Shown here: positions 39,714-47,873 of the stretch, piece after piece
Layout of the letters: each line of letters starts with the position of its first letter
Position numbering within the stretch: position 1 is the stretch's first letter
Assembly (NCBI RefSeq): GCF_026410385.1
Contig: NZ_JAPMLT010000009.1
Span: 62,001-126,000, forward strand
Direction: 5' to 3'
DNA from: Tumebacillus lacus
GTDB lineage: Bacteria; Bacillota; Bacilli; Tumebacillales; Tumebacillaceae
DNA length: 64,000 nt
Made by a program: the position numbers and the translations under genes
The notes under the pieces: model-generated
What the model saw: only the letters and a program-made list of their open reading frames with translations
Database searches by the model: none
Told to the model about the DNA's origin: nothing

Positions 39714-40604
39714 TTACCCGACCTGCACCAACCGCTCCAGCGTGTTCACAAACCGATTCAGATCCAGTTCTGCCAACTTTTCTCTCGCCGTCTCCATCCG
39801 GAACGACAGACGGCACTGCTCCAACTCATGAACCAGCGGCACATCGGTGACGATCGTCGCCAACTGCTTGCTGAGCAGCGCGATCTCGCGGTGCGTTTCG
39901 ATCTTTTCTTTCATCTTGCCTTTGAGCAGGTGCGTGTTGGCGATCAGGTTCTCCAGCGTGCCGTACTCATCGAGCAGTTTCTTCGCCGTCTTCTCGCCGA
40001 TGCCCGGTACGCCGGGGATGTTGTCACTGGTATCGCCCATCAGCCCTTTCAGGTCGATGATCTGCTCTGCTGTCAGCCCCCACGTCTCCTGCAGGAACGC
40101 AGGCGTGTAGTAGTCCATCTCGGAGATGCCCTTCTTCATGATCGCGACGGTGATCCCGTCACGCACCAGTTGCAGCGCGTCGCGGTCGCCGGTCAGCACG
40201 AGCACGTCATGCCCGCCGTCCGCCGCCTGATGCGCGAGCGTCCCGATGATGTCATCCGCCTCATAGCGCTCGTCAAAGTGTTGCGGCACGCCCAGCGCGT
40301 TCAGCACATCCTTCATCGTCTCAAACTGCGGATGCAGTTCATCCGGCAGTTCACCGCGCGTTCCTTTGTAGGCCGGGTACAGTTCGCGGCGGAACGTATC
40401 GCGTGACACATCCCATGCCACAAACAGATGAGACGGCTGCATCTGCTCCACCGCGCGCAACATCATGTTCAAAAATCCAAAAACGCCGTTCGTGTATACA
40501 CCTCGCGACGACTGCATGATCCGCCCGCGAAACGCACTGGCAAAGTACGCGCGCACCAGCATCGAGCTGCCGTCGACGATCAGAAATTTTGATTGGTTGT
40601 TCAT
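39714..40604 (-). CDS. 5'-3' exonuclease / flap nuclease (YpcP-like)
   Basis: A 296-residue stand-alone FEN-type nuclease resembling the N-terminal domain of DNA polymerase I. Metal-binding acidic residues are in 'FLIVDGSSMLVRAYF', 'HLFVAWDVSRDTFRRELYPA' (with YKGTR), 'RYEADDIIGTLAHQA' and 'VLVLTGDRDALQLV', plus 'LMGDTSDNIPGVPGIGEKTA' with its helix-hairpin-helix. It removes RNA primers and flaps. GAGGAG lies upstream of ATG 40604, and a TATAAT (40648-40643 on the minus strand) lies about 40 nt upstream. Confidence 0.94.
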   Translation of the reverse strand: MNNQSKFLIVDGSSMLVRAYFASAFRGRIMQSSRGVYTNGVFGFLNMMLRAVEQMQPSHLFVAWDVSRDTFRRELYPAYKGTRGELPDELHPQFETMKDVLNALGVPQHFDERYEADDIIGTLAHQAADGGHDVLVLTGDRDALQLVRDGITVAIMKKGISEMDYYTPAFLQETWGLTAEQIIDLKGLMGDTSDNIPGVPGIGEKTAKKLLDEYGTLENLIANTHLLKGKMKEKIETHREIALLSKQLATIVTDVPLVHELEQCRLSFRMETAREKLAELDLNRFVNTLERLVQVG

Positions 40605-40713
40605 CTTCGTCTGTCTCCTCGTCTCTATACTCGCTGTCCACTATTATAGCACATGGGAAAGGAGAGACTTTACAGACATCTCGATCTGGGAAGTTTTACG
40701 CAAAAGGCCTGCG

Positions 40714-41535
40714 TCATCTCCCTTTGTAGACCCCTTGCCGCTTTTCAAACAGCGCGTTCATCGCTTCGAGGTGGTCTTCCGTCTCGGTCACCACGGCCAT
40801 ATGCGAGGACACGAGGTCGAGTGCCGTGCGCAGATCGGTGCGCGCGCTCTGGTAGGCTGCCCGCTTGATCAATTGCACGGCGACGGGCGGTTGTGCGGCG
40901 ATCTTGCGAGCGAGCGCGTACGTCTCCTCCATCAACCGCTCCTGCGGCACCGTGCGGTTGACCAGTCCGATCCGCTCCGCTTCCGCCGCATCGATCAAGT
41001 CACCGGTCAGCAGCAGTTCCAACGCCTTTGCCATCCCGACCAGTCGCGGCAGAAAATACGCCCCGCCGTCGCCCGGCACGATCCCCAGTTTCACATACGC
41101 CTCCGCAAATCGCGCCTTATCGGACGCGATCCGCAGATCGCACATCAGCGCCATGTCGCAGCCGGCTCCGATGGCGTCTCCGTTGACGGCGGCGATCACC
41201 GGCTTGTCGACCTGCTCCAACGTCAGCGGCACGCGCTGAATCAGTTTCCACAGCGAGTTTTTGCGGGCGAGCCCGGTCGAATGCGTATCGACCTCCTCCT
41301 CCCCCTGCTCCAAAAATCCGCGCCCTTCGCGCATCGCCCGCACGTCACCGCCCGCACAGAACGACTGCCCCGCTCCGGTGACCACCACCACGCGGATGTC
41401 TTCCCGGTCGCGGCAGGCTTCCAACGCTTGCACCCATGCCTCGATCATCGGAATGCTGAACGCGTTGCGCGCGTCCGGTCGATTCAGTGTGATCGTCGCG
41501 ATCCCGTCTTGCACGTCAAACAGCAGATGGCTCAT
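40714..41535 (-). CDS. Enoyl-CoA hydratase/isomerase family protein
   Basis: A 273-residue crotonase-fold enzyme. The oxyanion-hole segments are 'NRPDARNAFSIPMIEAW', 'AGQSFCAGGDVRAMREG' and 'AVNGDAIGAGCDMALMCDLR'. The second catalytic region is 'KLGIVPGDGGAYFLPRLVGM', where the position usually held by the second catalytic Glu of hydratases reads Asp-Gly ('PGDGG'). A function other than simple hydration (isomerase or thioesterase) is therefore possible. AGGAGG lies upstream of ATG 41535. It is 20 nt downstream of the nitroreductase gene, probably co-transcribed. Confidence 0.9.
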   Translation of the reverse strand: MSHLLFDVQDGIATITLNRPDARNAFSIPMIEAWVQALEACRDREDIRVVVVTGAGQSFCAGGDVRAMREGRGFLEQGEEEVDTHSTGLARKNSLWKLIQRVPLTLEQVDKPVIAAVNGDAIGAGCDMALMCDLRIASDKARFAEAYVKLGIVPGDGGAYFLPRLVGMAKALELLLTGDLIDAAEAERIGLVNRTVPQERLMEETYALARKIAAQPPVAVQLIKRAAYQSARTDLRTALDLVSSHMAVVTETEDHLEAMNALFEKRQGVYKGR

Positions 41536-41555
41536 CAGTTGTCTCCTCCTCGTCC

Positions 41556-42449
41556 TTACAAAACGTCGAGATCTTCCGCGATATGTCCTGGCACAAAGAA
41601 CGTCGCGATCGGATTGATCATCTCTTCCTCCGGCAGCCAGCGACCTTCGATGCCGAGCGCCCGCGTTGCCACTTTAAAATGAAGCATTGCGATCCCGCAA
41701 CAAAGCCGACTGGAATTGGGCGCGCCCGGATAGACCAGCTTTTTTTCCTTGTACTCCTGGGTCGCGGACATCGAGATACGGCCGTCTTTGTGATAAAAGA
41801 CATGCCAAGGCTGGGCATTGTACGAAGACGGGGCGATCTGCACGCATTCCATCCCCCGGTCAAACCAGCGCGGTGGCACCGTGTCTTCCAGATACGAGAT
41901 CTCCTCCACCGCTTTTCGCTGGCCGCGGTTGGTGCCAAATTTAAACAATCCTTCATACAGCCCGCTCATCCCGGTCTTTTTCGCATAGCCGACTGGACTG
42001 ACAGCCACGACCCGCTCGTTGTCCGCCAGCCCGATCATCTTCGCCGCCGCATCCGGCCGGAAAAAGCCGCCGATCCAGCAGGTATCAAATCCGAGCCGTG
42101 TCGCGTACAGGACGACCTGCTCGCCCATGTACCCGGCCGCTTCATAAAAATAAGGGTCCTCGATGTTTACCACAAATGCCACCAATGCCGGTGCGTTCTG
42201 AACCGCTCCGTAGCTGCCGATCACACCTTTAAAGATCTTCTTGGTCTTGTCCGTTCCTTCCAGCAACACCGTACGCGCTCTGACTCCGGGATACGGCTCC
42301 CAGCCCTTTTCAATAAAATCGGTCAATTTTTGCCGCAAGTCTTCGGGCAACGGCTCGCCCGTATAGGAACGCAACGAGTGGCGGTGTTCCGCCGCCTCGT
42401 ACAGGGAAATCGCAGTCTCTCGCGTCATCTCGCGTGTCGCGTCTTGCAT
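41556..42449 (-). CDS. Nitroreductase-family protein (TM1586-like)
   Basis: A 297-residue flavoenzyme-fold protein. Nitroreductase features: 'AAEHRHSLRSYTGEPLPEDL' at the N-terminus, 'YMGEQVVLYATRLGFDTCWI' at about 115, and a duplicated C-terminal half ('MECVQIAPSSYNAQPWHVFY'). This two-half layout resembles the putative TM nitroreductase family. FMN and NAD(P)H use is inferred. ATG 42449 has GGAG 9 nt upstream; upstream in-frame codons lack a site. First gene of a two-gene unit with the enoyl-CoA hydratase. Confidence 0.82.
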   Translation of the reverse strand: MQDATREMTRETAISLYEAAEHRHSLRSYTGEPLPEDLRQKLTDFIEKGWEPYPGVRARTVLLEGTDKTKKIFKGVIGSYGAVQNAPALVAFVVNIEDPYFYEAAGYMGEQVVLYATRLGFDTCWIGGFFRPDAAAKMIGLADNERVVAVSPVGYAKKTGMSGLYEGLFKFGTNRGQRKAVEEISYLEDTVPPRWFDRGMECVQIAPSSYNAQPWHVFYHKDGRISMSATQEYKEKKLVYPGAPNSSRLCCGIAMLHFKVATRALGIEGRWLPEEEMINPIATFFVPGHIAEDLDVL

Positions 42450-42489
42450 GAACTCAAACTCCTCTCCAGTTTCTGTTACTAGCATACCA

Positions 42490-42526
42490 TAAAAAAGACA
42501 CCCGGCTCTGCTGCTGCCGAGTGTCT
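42490..42526 (-). terminator. Terminator of the HD-GYP gene
   Basis: AGACACCCGGC pairs with GCCGAGTGTCT (one mismatch) and is followed by TTTTTTATGG on the minus strand. Confidence 0.8.
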
Positions 42527-42543
42527 CTAAAGTTGTTTTCGAT

Positions 42544-43611
42544 CTAGTCGCGAACCACTTTCGAGATAAACGTCGTCGTCGCCGTTGCGAGATCGACCTC
42601 TTTCACATCGTGCGATTCCCACTCGCTGTCCTCGCGAGTGAACACGCGAATCACCGGACGGGCAGGCAGCCCTTTGTGCTGTGCGACCACGATGCCGACC
42701 TTGCCGTTGTCGAGCTTGACCGAGACGCCGGTCGGATAGACAGCGACAGAGCGCAGGAACTGGATCACCACTTCATGGTCAAACTTTTTCCCGGCCTGAC
42801 TCATCAGATACTCGGTCGCCTCATGCGGCAACATCGTCTTGCGATCACCGCTGCCGTTGATCAGGTTGTCAAACTCATTGGCCACCGCGACGATCTTTGC
42901 GAACAGATGGATTTCATCGCCGCTGATCCCGCGCGGATAGCCGGACCCGTCCAGAAACTCATGATGCTGGAGCGCCACGTGTGCTGCGACGATGCTGACC
43001 TCGTTTTTCTTGCGCAGTCGCTTGTAGCCGCGCCACGTGTGCTTTTCATCATTGGCGAGTCCTTGCGGTACTTCCTTATCCTCTTCTTTGCGCAGCCGGT
43101 CCGGCAGTTCGATCTTGCCGATATCGTGCAGCAACGCCCCAAGGGCCAAATCACTCAGTTGTGCTCGGTTGAGCTTGAGGTTGACACCGATCACGATGGA
43201 GAGGATGCAGACGTTGACTGCGTGCATGAACAGTTCGTTGTCCCGCGTGCGAATGTCGGACAGGTTGACCAACACTTTGCGGTTGGTCAAGATCTCATCG
43301 ATCACCGAACCGGTCGTCTGCTGGATCTGCTTGGTGTTGAAGTCCCCGGAGTTTTGGATATGCTGGACCGCCGTGGAGAAATTGTTTAACGCCTCCCGCC
43401 GAGTCTGTTCGGAGACGACTTCTTCGACGACCACATCCTGAAACCGCGCGTCCTGAATATAGATATAGGTGACGCCGAGACGGCGCAGCGTGCTGAGCAT
43501 CCCGACGGTCAGTTGCACACCGGTATTTAGCAGGGGCCGGCCGTCGCTGGAGTAGATGGTTCTGGCCAGCACGTTGCCCGGCTGAACCTGATCGAGCGTA
43601 ACATGGCGCAT
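42544..43611 (-). CDS. HD-GYP domain protein, probable c-di-GMP phosphodiesterase
   Basis: A 355-residue cytosolic protein. The N-terminal ~110 residues are a small regulatory region ('RHVTLDQVQPGNVLARTIYS'). The catalytic HD-GYP domain follows: 'HAVNVCILSIVIG', the HD in 'ALLHDIGKIELPDRL', 'VAAHVALQHHEFLDGSGYPRG' with GYP, and 'AKIVAVANEFDNLINGSG'. HHExxDGSGYP is intact, so c-di-GMP hydrolysis is plausible. A C-terminal PilZ-unlike beta segment ends the protein. The ribosome binding site (GGGG, 10 nt) is weak. Monocistronic. Confidence 0.92.
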   Translation of the reverse strand: MRHVTLDQVQPGNVLARTIYSSDGRPLLNTGVQLTVGMLSTLRRLGVTYIYIQDARFQDVVVEEVVSEQTRREALNNFSTAVQHIQNSGDFNTKQIQQTTGSVIDEILTNRKVLVNLSDIRTRDNELFMHAVNVCILSIVIGVNLKLNRAQLSDLALGALLHDIGKIELPDRLRKEEDKEVPQGLANDEKHTWRGYKRLRKKNEVSIVAAHVALQHHEFLDGSGYPRGISGDEIHLFAKIVAVANEFDNLINGSGDRKTMLPHEATEYLMSQAGKKFDHEVVIQFLRSVAVYPTGVSVKLDNGKVGIVVAQHKGLPARPVIRVFTREDSEWESHDVKEVDLATATTTFISKVVRD

Positions 43612-43697
43612 GTATAAACAACCCCATTTCTTTTCCTAAACGCTATTCTACTACAAATTTACCACAACTATGATGTTTAGGAAATCAAAGAAAAGTT

Positions 43698-44468
43698 CTA
43701 GTGGCGTGCCACTTTGCCCGCACCCGCTTGATCGAGCGGCTTGACGATGATCGTGTCGAGATTGACATGCGCCGGACGAGTCGCTGCAAAGACCACGCAG
43801 TCCGCAATGTCATCTGCTGTCAGAGGTGTCATGCCCGCATAGACCTCGTCCGCTTTCGATTGATCTTCAAGACGCACGACGCTGAAGTTCGTCTCGACCA
43901 TCCCCGGATCGATCGACGTGACGCGCACCGGCTTGCCGAGCAACTCCTGACGCAGCGCCGTCGTGATCGCCCGCACAGCAAATTTGGTCGCGCAATACAC
44001 AGCACCGCCCGCGTACGACTCCCAGCCGGCGACAGAGCCGATGTTGATCACGTGCCCGTTGCCGCCCTCGATCATGTTCGGTACTGCCTCGCGGGTCATC
44101 AACAGCAACCCTTTGACGTTGGTGTCGATCATCTGGTCCCAGTTGTCCGGGTCCGTCTCTTCGATCACCGGCGTCACGCCTTTGGCGAGCCCCGCGTTGT
44201 TCACCAGCACGTCGATGCGTCCATACGTCTCCATCGTCGCCGTTACGAACGCCTTGACCTGTGCACCGTCCCGCACGTCGAGCGGCAGCAACAGCGGTGC
44301 CGTGCCCGCCTCCCGCTCGATCTCTTGCGCCAGTTCGGTCAGCTTGGCCACGTCTCGCGCGCCGATGACGACGCGAAACCCTTCACGCGCCAACGCCACA
44401 GCCGTTGCCCGGCCGATCCCGCTCGACGCCCCTGTGATGATCGCGACATGATCTTTCCATCTGCTCAT
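43698..44468 (-). CDS. Short-chain dehydrogenase/reductase
   Basis: A 256-residue classical SDR. The cofactor motif TGxxxGIG is in 'AIITGASSGIGRATAVALAR', NNAG is in 'IDVLVNNAGLAKGV', the catalytic Ser is in 'INIGSVAGWES', and YxxxK is in 'AVYCATKFAVRAI'. The Arg after beta2 ('VVIGARDVAKL') suggests NADPH use. It resembles YdfG-type 3-hydroxy acid dehydrogenases. ATG 44468 has AAGGAG 11 nt upstream. The substrate is unresolved. Confidence 0.93.
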   Translation of the reverse strand: MSRWKDHVAIITGASSGIGRATAVALAREGFRVVIGARDVAKLTELAQEIEREAGTAPLLLPLDVRDGAQVKAFVTATMETYGRIDVLVNNAGLAKGVTPVIEETDPDNWDQMIDTNVKGLLLMTREAVPNMIEGGNGHVINIGSVAGWESYAGGAVYCATKFAVRAITTALRQELLGKPVRVTSIDPGMVETNFSVVRLEDQSKADEVYAGMTPLTADDIADCVVFAATRPAHVNLDTIIVKPLDQAGAGKVARH

Positions 44469-44549
44469 TTCCAACACACTCCTTGTCTTCTCTTCATCTA
44501 GCTTTTCCAATTCGCGACGAATGCCCCGGTTCCTGTCGATTTTTCCAAA

Positions 44550-44577
44550 CAAAAAACCCCGGCAGATCACCGGAGTT
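44550..44577 (-). terminator. Terminator of the 276-aa secreted protein gene
   Basis: Minus-strand ACTCCGG...CCGGGGT is followed by TTTTTTG. Confidence 0.7.
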
Positions 44578-44625
44578 ATTTGCAAAGTTACATCTATATC
44601 TCTTGCGAATCCCTTGCGATCCCGC

Positions 44626-45456
44626 TTACAGATCCTTCGCCAGCCACTTGATGGTGTTGATCGCGAGCTTTGCATGGCTGTGCTGGGTGTAGCTGTAATA
44701 GGAAGCCACCGACGTGTAACCGGTGCCGTCGTTGTACGGCGAAGAGTCGCCGATCGCGGAGACACGGCCGCCGGACGGAAGTTGGGACGCGACGATGTAC
44801 GGGTTGGTCGTGTCGCCGGACACATACGCGACGCCTTTCGCGTATGTCGAGTTGGTGATCTTGAAGGTGGCGCCGTTGTATACGCCGACTGCGGTTACGC
44901 CCGACGTGATCGCATGAGAGCGGATATCGGTCACCGGATCTTGGAACTTGTCGTTTTCGTTCACGCGGAAGCCAAAGTATTTGCCCACCCACTCGCTGGT
45001 CGAGGAGTAGTTGCCGAGGGTGTAGCCGTTGAAGATCTCGACCGAGTCCCAACCATCGCTGTTGCGGTCGGAGTTTGCATGGTCAGCAATCACGTACAAG
45101 CCTTTGCCCTTGTTGATGACAAAATCGTTGATCGCCGATTTCTCCGTCGAGGAGAAGTTGGTGTTCGGCTCCGGCAGGACCAGCACATCGACAGAAGACA
45201 GCAGTGTCGAGGTGATCGTGCTCTTGTTTTCGATGACATTGTAACCGGCGTTGCGCAGGTCGCGAGCCCAGTCGGAGTACGCGCCGTTGATCACCCAGTC
45301 CGCGTTGCCGCAGGTGTTGCACTTGGAGTTGTCAAACAGGATCGTCTTGCCAACTGCTTGCGCGGTATTGACAGCCTTCACGCCGTCAAACGCGAACGTT
45401 CCTGCCACAAGAGTGGATAACGTCAAGGAAAATACAAAGGAACGAGCGAATTTCAT
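44626..45456 (-). CDS. Secreted single-domain protein, distant paralogue of the 15-20 kb secreted proteins
   Basis: A 276-residue exported protein with a signal peptide (about 1-33, 'SFVFSLTLSTLVAGTFAFDG'). The mature part is one DUF4350-like domain: 'TILFDNSKCNTCGNADWVIN', 'DHANSDRNSDGWDSVEIFNG' and 'GGRVSAIGDSSPYNDGTG'. These align position for position with the N-terminal domains at 14982-18194 and 18452-20035. It adds a Cys pair (KCNTCGN) absent from the others. GGAGG lies 11 nt before ATG 45456. Minus-strand TATAAT lies at 45504-45499. Function unknown. Confidence 0.82.
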   Translation of the reverse strand: MKFARSFVFSLTLSTLVAGTFAFDGVKAVNTAQAVGKTILFDNSKCNTCGNADWVINGAYSDWARDLRNAGYNVIENKSTITSTLLSSVDVLVLPEPNTNFSSTEKSAINDFVINKGKGLYVIADHANSDRNSDGWDSVEIFNGYTLGNYSSTSEWVGKYFGFRVNENDKFQDPVTDIRSHAITSGVTAVGVYNGATFKITNSTYAKGVAYVSGDTTNPYIVASQLPSGGRVSAIGDSSPYNDGTGYTSVASYYSYTQHSHAKLAINTIKWLAKDL

Positions 45457-45583
45457 ATGTGGATAGCCTCCAATGTTCGGGTTTTAGACTCTACCCCTAT
45501 TATAAGACAATCCCTGTGAAAGTCTAGCTGTATTTTGAAAATGTTTTATTAATTATCGCCCCCCATCATTTCAACATCTATCC

Positions 45584-45612
45584 AAAAAAACAACCCGCTG
45601 CTAGAGCGGGTC
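45584..45612 (-). terminator. Terminator overlapping the stop codon of the 45601-46125 gene
   Basis: ACCCGCT (45593-45599) pairs with AGCGGGT (45605-45611) and is followed by seven T's on the minus strand. The TAG stop at 45603-45601 lies in the loop. Confidence 0.8.
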
Positions 45613-46125
45613 TGAATATTTTTCTAAAACGTCCAAAGTCGCCACAAAATGTTCCAGCAACGGCTCGACGTCTTCAATATTGTGTTCGTCGATCTTGTCG
45701 CGAAACTCCAGCAGAACCCGGTACTTCCCGGTTCCCCCGTCGGGGAGCAGGATGCGCGTTTGTTCATGCACGATCTCCGCCACTTCGCCCCAAACCGACT
45801 CCAGGTGCCCTTGGATCGATGGGCTGTGGTTGCCATATTCATACGGCAGGTCAAAGCTCAATCTCAACCGGCAGCCCGGCAGTTCGTCGGCCAAGCGGAT
45901 GTGCCGCAGCTCGCCAGCAAAGTCGAGCAGGCCGCTCGACAGCTCGAGACAGGCGGAGCAACATCCTTCCCGTTTGCGCACTTGCATGCGGAATGTCCGC
46001 GACATCGAGGCGAGATCCACGAGGTCCTCCCGGCCGGAGACCACCGCCCGCCCCTCTTCGTCCAGATCATACAGCCCCCCTTCAAACACCACTTTCAAAT
46101 TGTCATAGATCGTTGGGTCAAACAT
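45601..46125 (-). CDS. Conserved-looking hypothetical protein (174 aa)
   Basis: A soluble 174-residue protein starting MFDPTIYDNLKVVFEGGLYD, with a mid-protein cysteine cluster (REGCCSACLELS, about 51-62) and an acidic C-terminus 'DKIDEHNIEDVEPLLEHFVA'. It has no membrane segment. GGCGGTG lies 5 nt upstream of ATG 46125; an in-frame ATG 8 codons earlier is possible. I do not recognise the family. Divergent from the metallopeptidase gene. Confidence 0.7.
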   Translation of the reverse strand: MFDPTIYDNLKVVFEGGLYDLDEEGRAVVSGREDLVDLASMSRTFRMQVRKREGCCSACLELSSGLLDFAGELRHIRLADELPGCRLRLSFDLPYEYGNHSPSIQGHLESVWGEVAEIVHEQTRILLPDGGTGKYRVLLEFRDKIDEHNIEDVEPLLEHFVATLDVLEKYSDPL

Positions 46126-46224
46126 CTGCCCACCGCCTTTCATTTCCATATGTTACAATAAAGAGATGTGAGAAGAAACCGTTCACATGTACTTCAGATT
46201 CTGCCATTCGTGGAGGGATATACT

Positions 46225-47817
46225 TTGAACCAACAGATGCAAAATTTTCTGGATCGCGTGATTCCGCAGGTCCGTGACTTGTACCGCGGTTACTCCATCG
46301 CCTATTGGGATGCGACCACCTCTGGAAATCCGGAAGCCGAGCAACGCTACTCCGACCTCAAAGGCCAGTTGCTCAAGGTCTTCGCCGACCCGGCCGCATA
46401 TGCCGAACTGAAAGAGCTGAACCAACAAGGCGGCGTGACCGACCCGCTGCTCGGCCGTCAACTGGAAATGCTGCTCAACGAGTTTGCCGCGCAGCAGATC
46501 GATCCGGCCGATATCGAAGAGATCGTCAAGCGCGAGGCGGAGATCGAAGGCATCTTCACCGCGTTTCGCGCCACCGTCGGCGGCGAAAAAGTGTCGGACA
46601 ACGAGATCTACCACATCCTCGAGACGGAAACCGACCCGGCCAAACGCCGCGAAACGTGGGAAGCGAGCAAGCAGGTCGGCGCACAGGTGGCAGACAAAGT
46701 GCTGTCGCTGGTCAAGTTCCGCAACGAGACGGCGAAAAAGCTCGGCTTTGACAACTACTACACGATGGGCCTGACCTTGCAGGAACTGGACCAGACCGAC
46801 CTGTTCCGCCTGCTCGGAGAGCTGGAAGAAGCGACCCGCGCTCCGTTTGCCGCGATGAAAAAGGAACTGGACGCCGAACTGGCCGAACGCCTTGGCATCC
46901 AGCCGGACGAGATGCGCCCGTGGCACTATGTCGACCCGTTCTTCCAGGAGACGCCGGCCAGCGCCGCACTGAACCTCAACACCTATTTTGAAGGCAAAGA
47001 CGTCGTCGCGATCTCCAAGCGCTATTTTGACGGCATCGGCCTCGACGTGCAGGCGATCCTAGACCGCTCCGACCTCTATGAGCGCGAAGGCAAAAACCAG
47101 CACGCCTACTGCATCGACATCGACCACGAAGGCGACGTGCGGATGCTCTGCAACGTGCGCGACAACGAATACTGGATGTCGACGATGCTGCACGAACTCG
47201 GCCACGCCGTCTACGATGTGTACCACGACGCCGACCTGCCGTGGCAACTTCGCCAACCGGCGCACATCCTGACCACCGAAGCGATCGCCATGCTGTTCGG
47301 CCGCCTCACCCGCGACGCCGATTGGCTGATGAAAGTGGCTGACGTACCGGCCGATGAAGTCAAACGCCTGCAGCCGCACATCGTCAAACAGCTGACCCGC
47401 TCGATGCTGATCTTCGTCCGCTGGGGACTGGTCATGACCCACTTCGAGCGCGACATGTATGCCAACCCGGATCAAGACCTGAACACGCTCTGGTGGGACT
47501 ATGTCGAGCGCTTCCAGATGGTGCCGCGTCCGGAAGGCCGCCATCTCCCGGACTGGGCGGCCAAGATCCACCTCGGCGCATCGCCGGTCTACTACCAGAA
47601 CTACATCCTCGGCGAACTGACCGCTTCGCAGTTGCTCGCCTCGATGCAGAGCGACCTCGGTGTCACCGACCTGATCGGCGACACGCGCATCGGCCAGTGG
47701 CTGTCGGAAAAAGTCTTCCGCCCCGGTGCCCGCTACTCCTGGAACGGCATGATCAAAAAAGCGACCGGCCATCCGCTCTCGGCCGAGCACTTCGTCCATC
47801 AGTTTGTCAAATCTTAA
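46225..47817 (+). CDS. M2/M3-type zinc metallopeptidase
   Basis: A 530-residue cytosolic peptidase. The gluzincin motif 'TMLHELGHAVYDVYHDADLP' (HELGH, about 330) is followed by 'HILTTEAIAMLFGRL', with the third zinc ligand Glu in TTEA. The helical N-terminal half ('YRGYSIAYWDATTSGNPEAE', 'LVKFRNETAKKLGFDNYYTM') resembles bacterial M2 (ACE-like) and M3 oligopeptidases. TTG 46225 has GGAGGG 7 nt upstream and gives a normal N-terminus; no signal peptide is present. It probably trims intracellular peptides. Monocistronic. Confidence 0.88.
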   Translation: MNQQMQNFLDRVIPQVRDLYRGYSIAYWDATTSGNPEAEQRYSDLKGQLLKVFADPAAYAELKELNQQGGVTDPLLGRQLEMLLNEFAAQQIDPADIEEIVKREAEIEGIFTAFRATVGGEKVSDNEIYHILETETDPAKRRETWEASKQVGAQVADKVLSLVKFRNETAKKLGFDNYYTMGLTLQELDQTDLFRLLGELEEATRAPFAAMKKELDAELAERLGIQPDEMRPWHYVDPFFQETPASAALNLNTYFEGKDVVAISKRYFDGIGLDVQAILDRSDLYEREGKNQHAYCIDIDHEGDVRMLCNVRDNEYWMSTMLHELGHAVYDVYHDADLPWQLRQPAHILTTEAIAMLFGRLTRDADWLMKVADVPADEVKRLQPHIVKQLTRSMLIFVRWGLVMTHFERDMYANPDQDLNTLWWDYVERFQMVPRPEGRHLPDWAAKIHLGASPVYYQNYILGELTASQLLASMQSDLGVTDLIGDTRIGQWLSEKVFRPGARYSWNGMIKKATGHPLSAEHFVHQFVKS

Positions 47818-47828
47818 TCACGCTGCAC

Positions 47829-47866
47829 AAAAAATCGCCCCTGTCTCCTGACAGAGGCGATTTTTA
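47829..47866. terminator. Bidirectional terminator between the metallopeptidase and the PAS kinase
   Basis: AAAAATCGCC pairs with GGCGATTTTT around an inner CTGTCTCCTGACAG hairpin. Confidence 0.9.
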
Positions 47867-47873
47867 TCCTGCT

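Noticed and set aside
45601-46125. Zinc-ribbon assignment for the CCSAC-containing protein
   Set aside because: Only one cysteine cluster is present, with no second CxxC pair to complete a ribbon.
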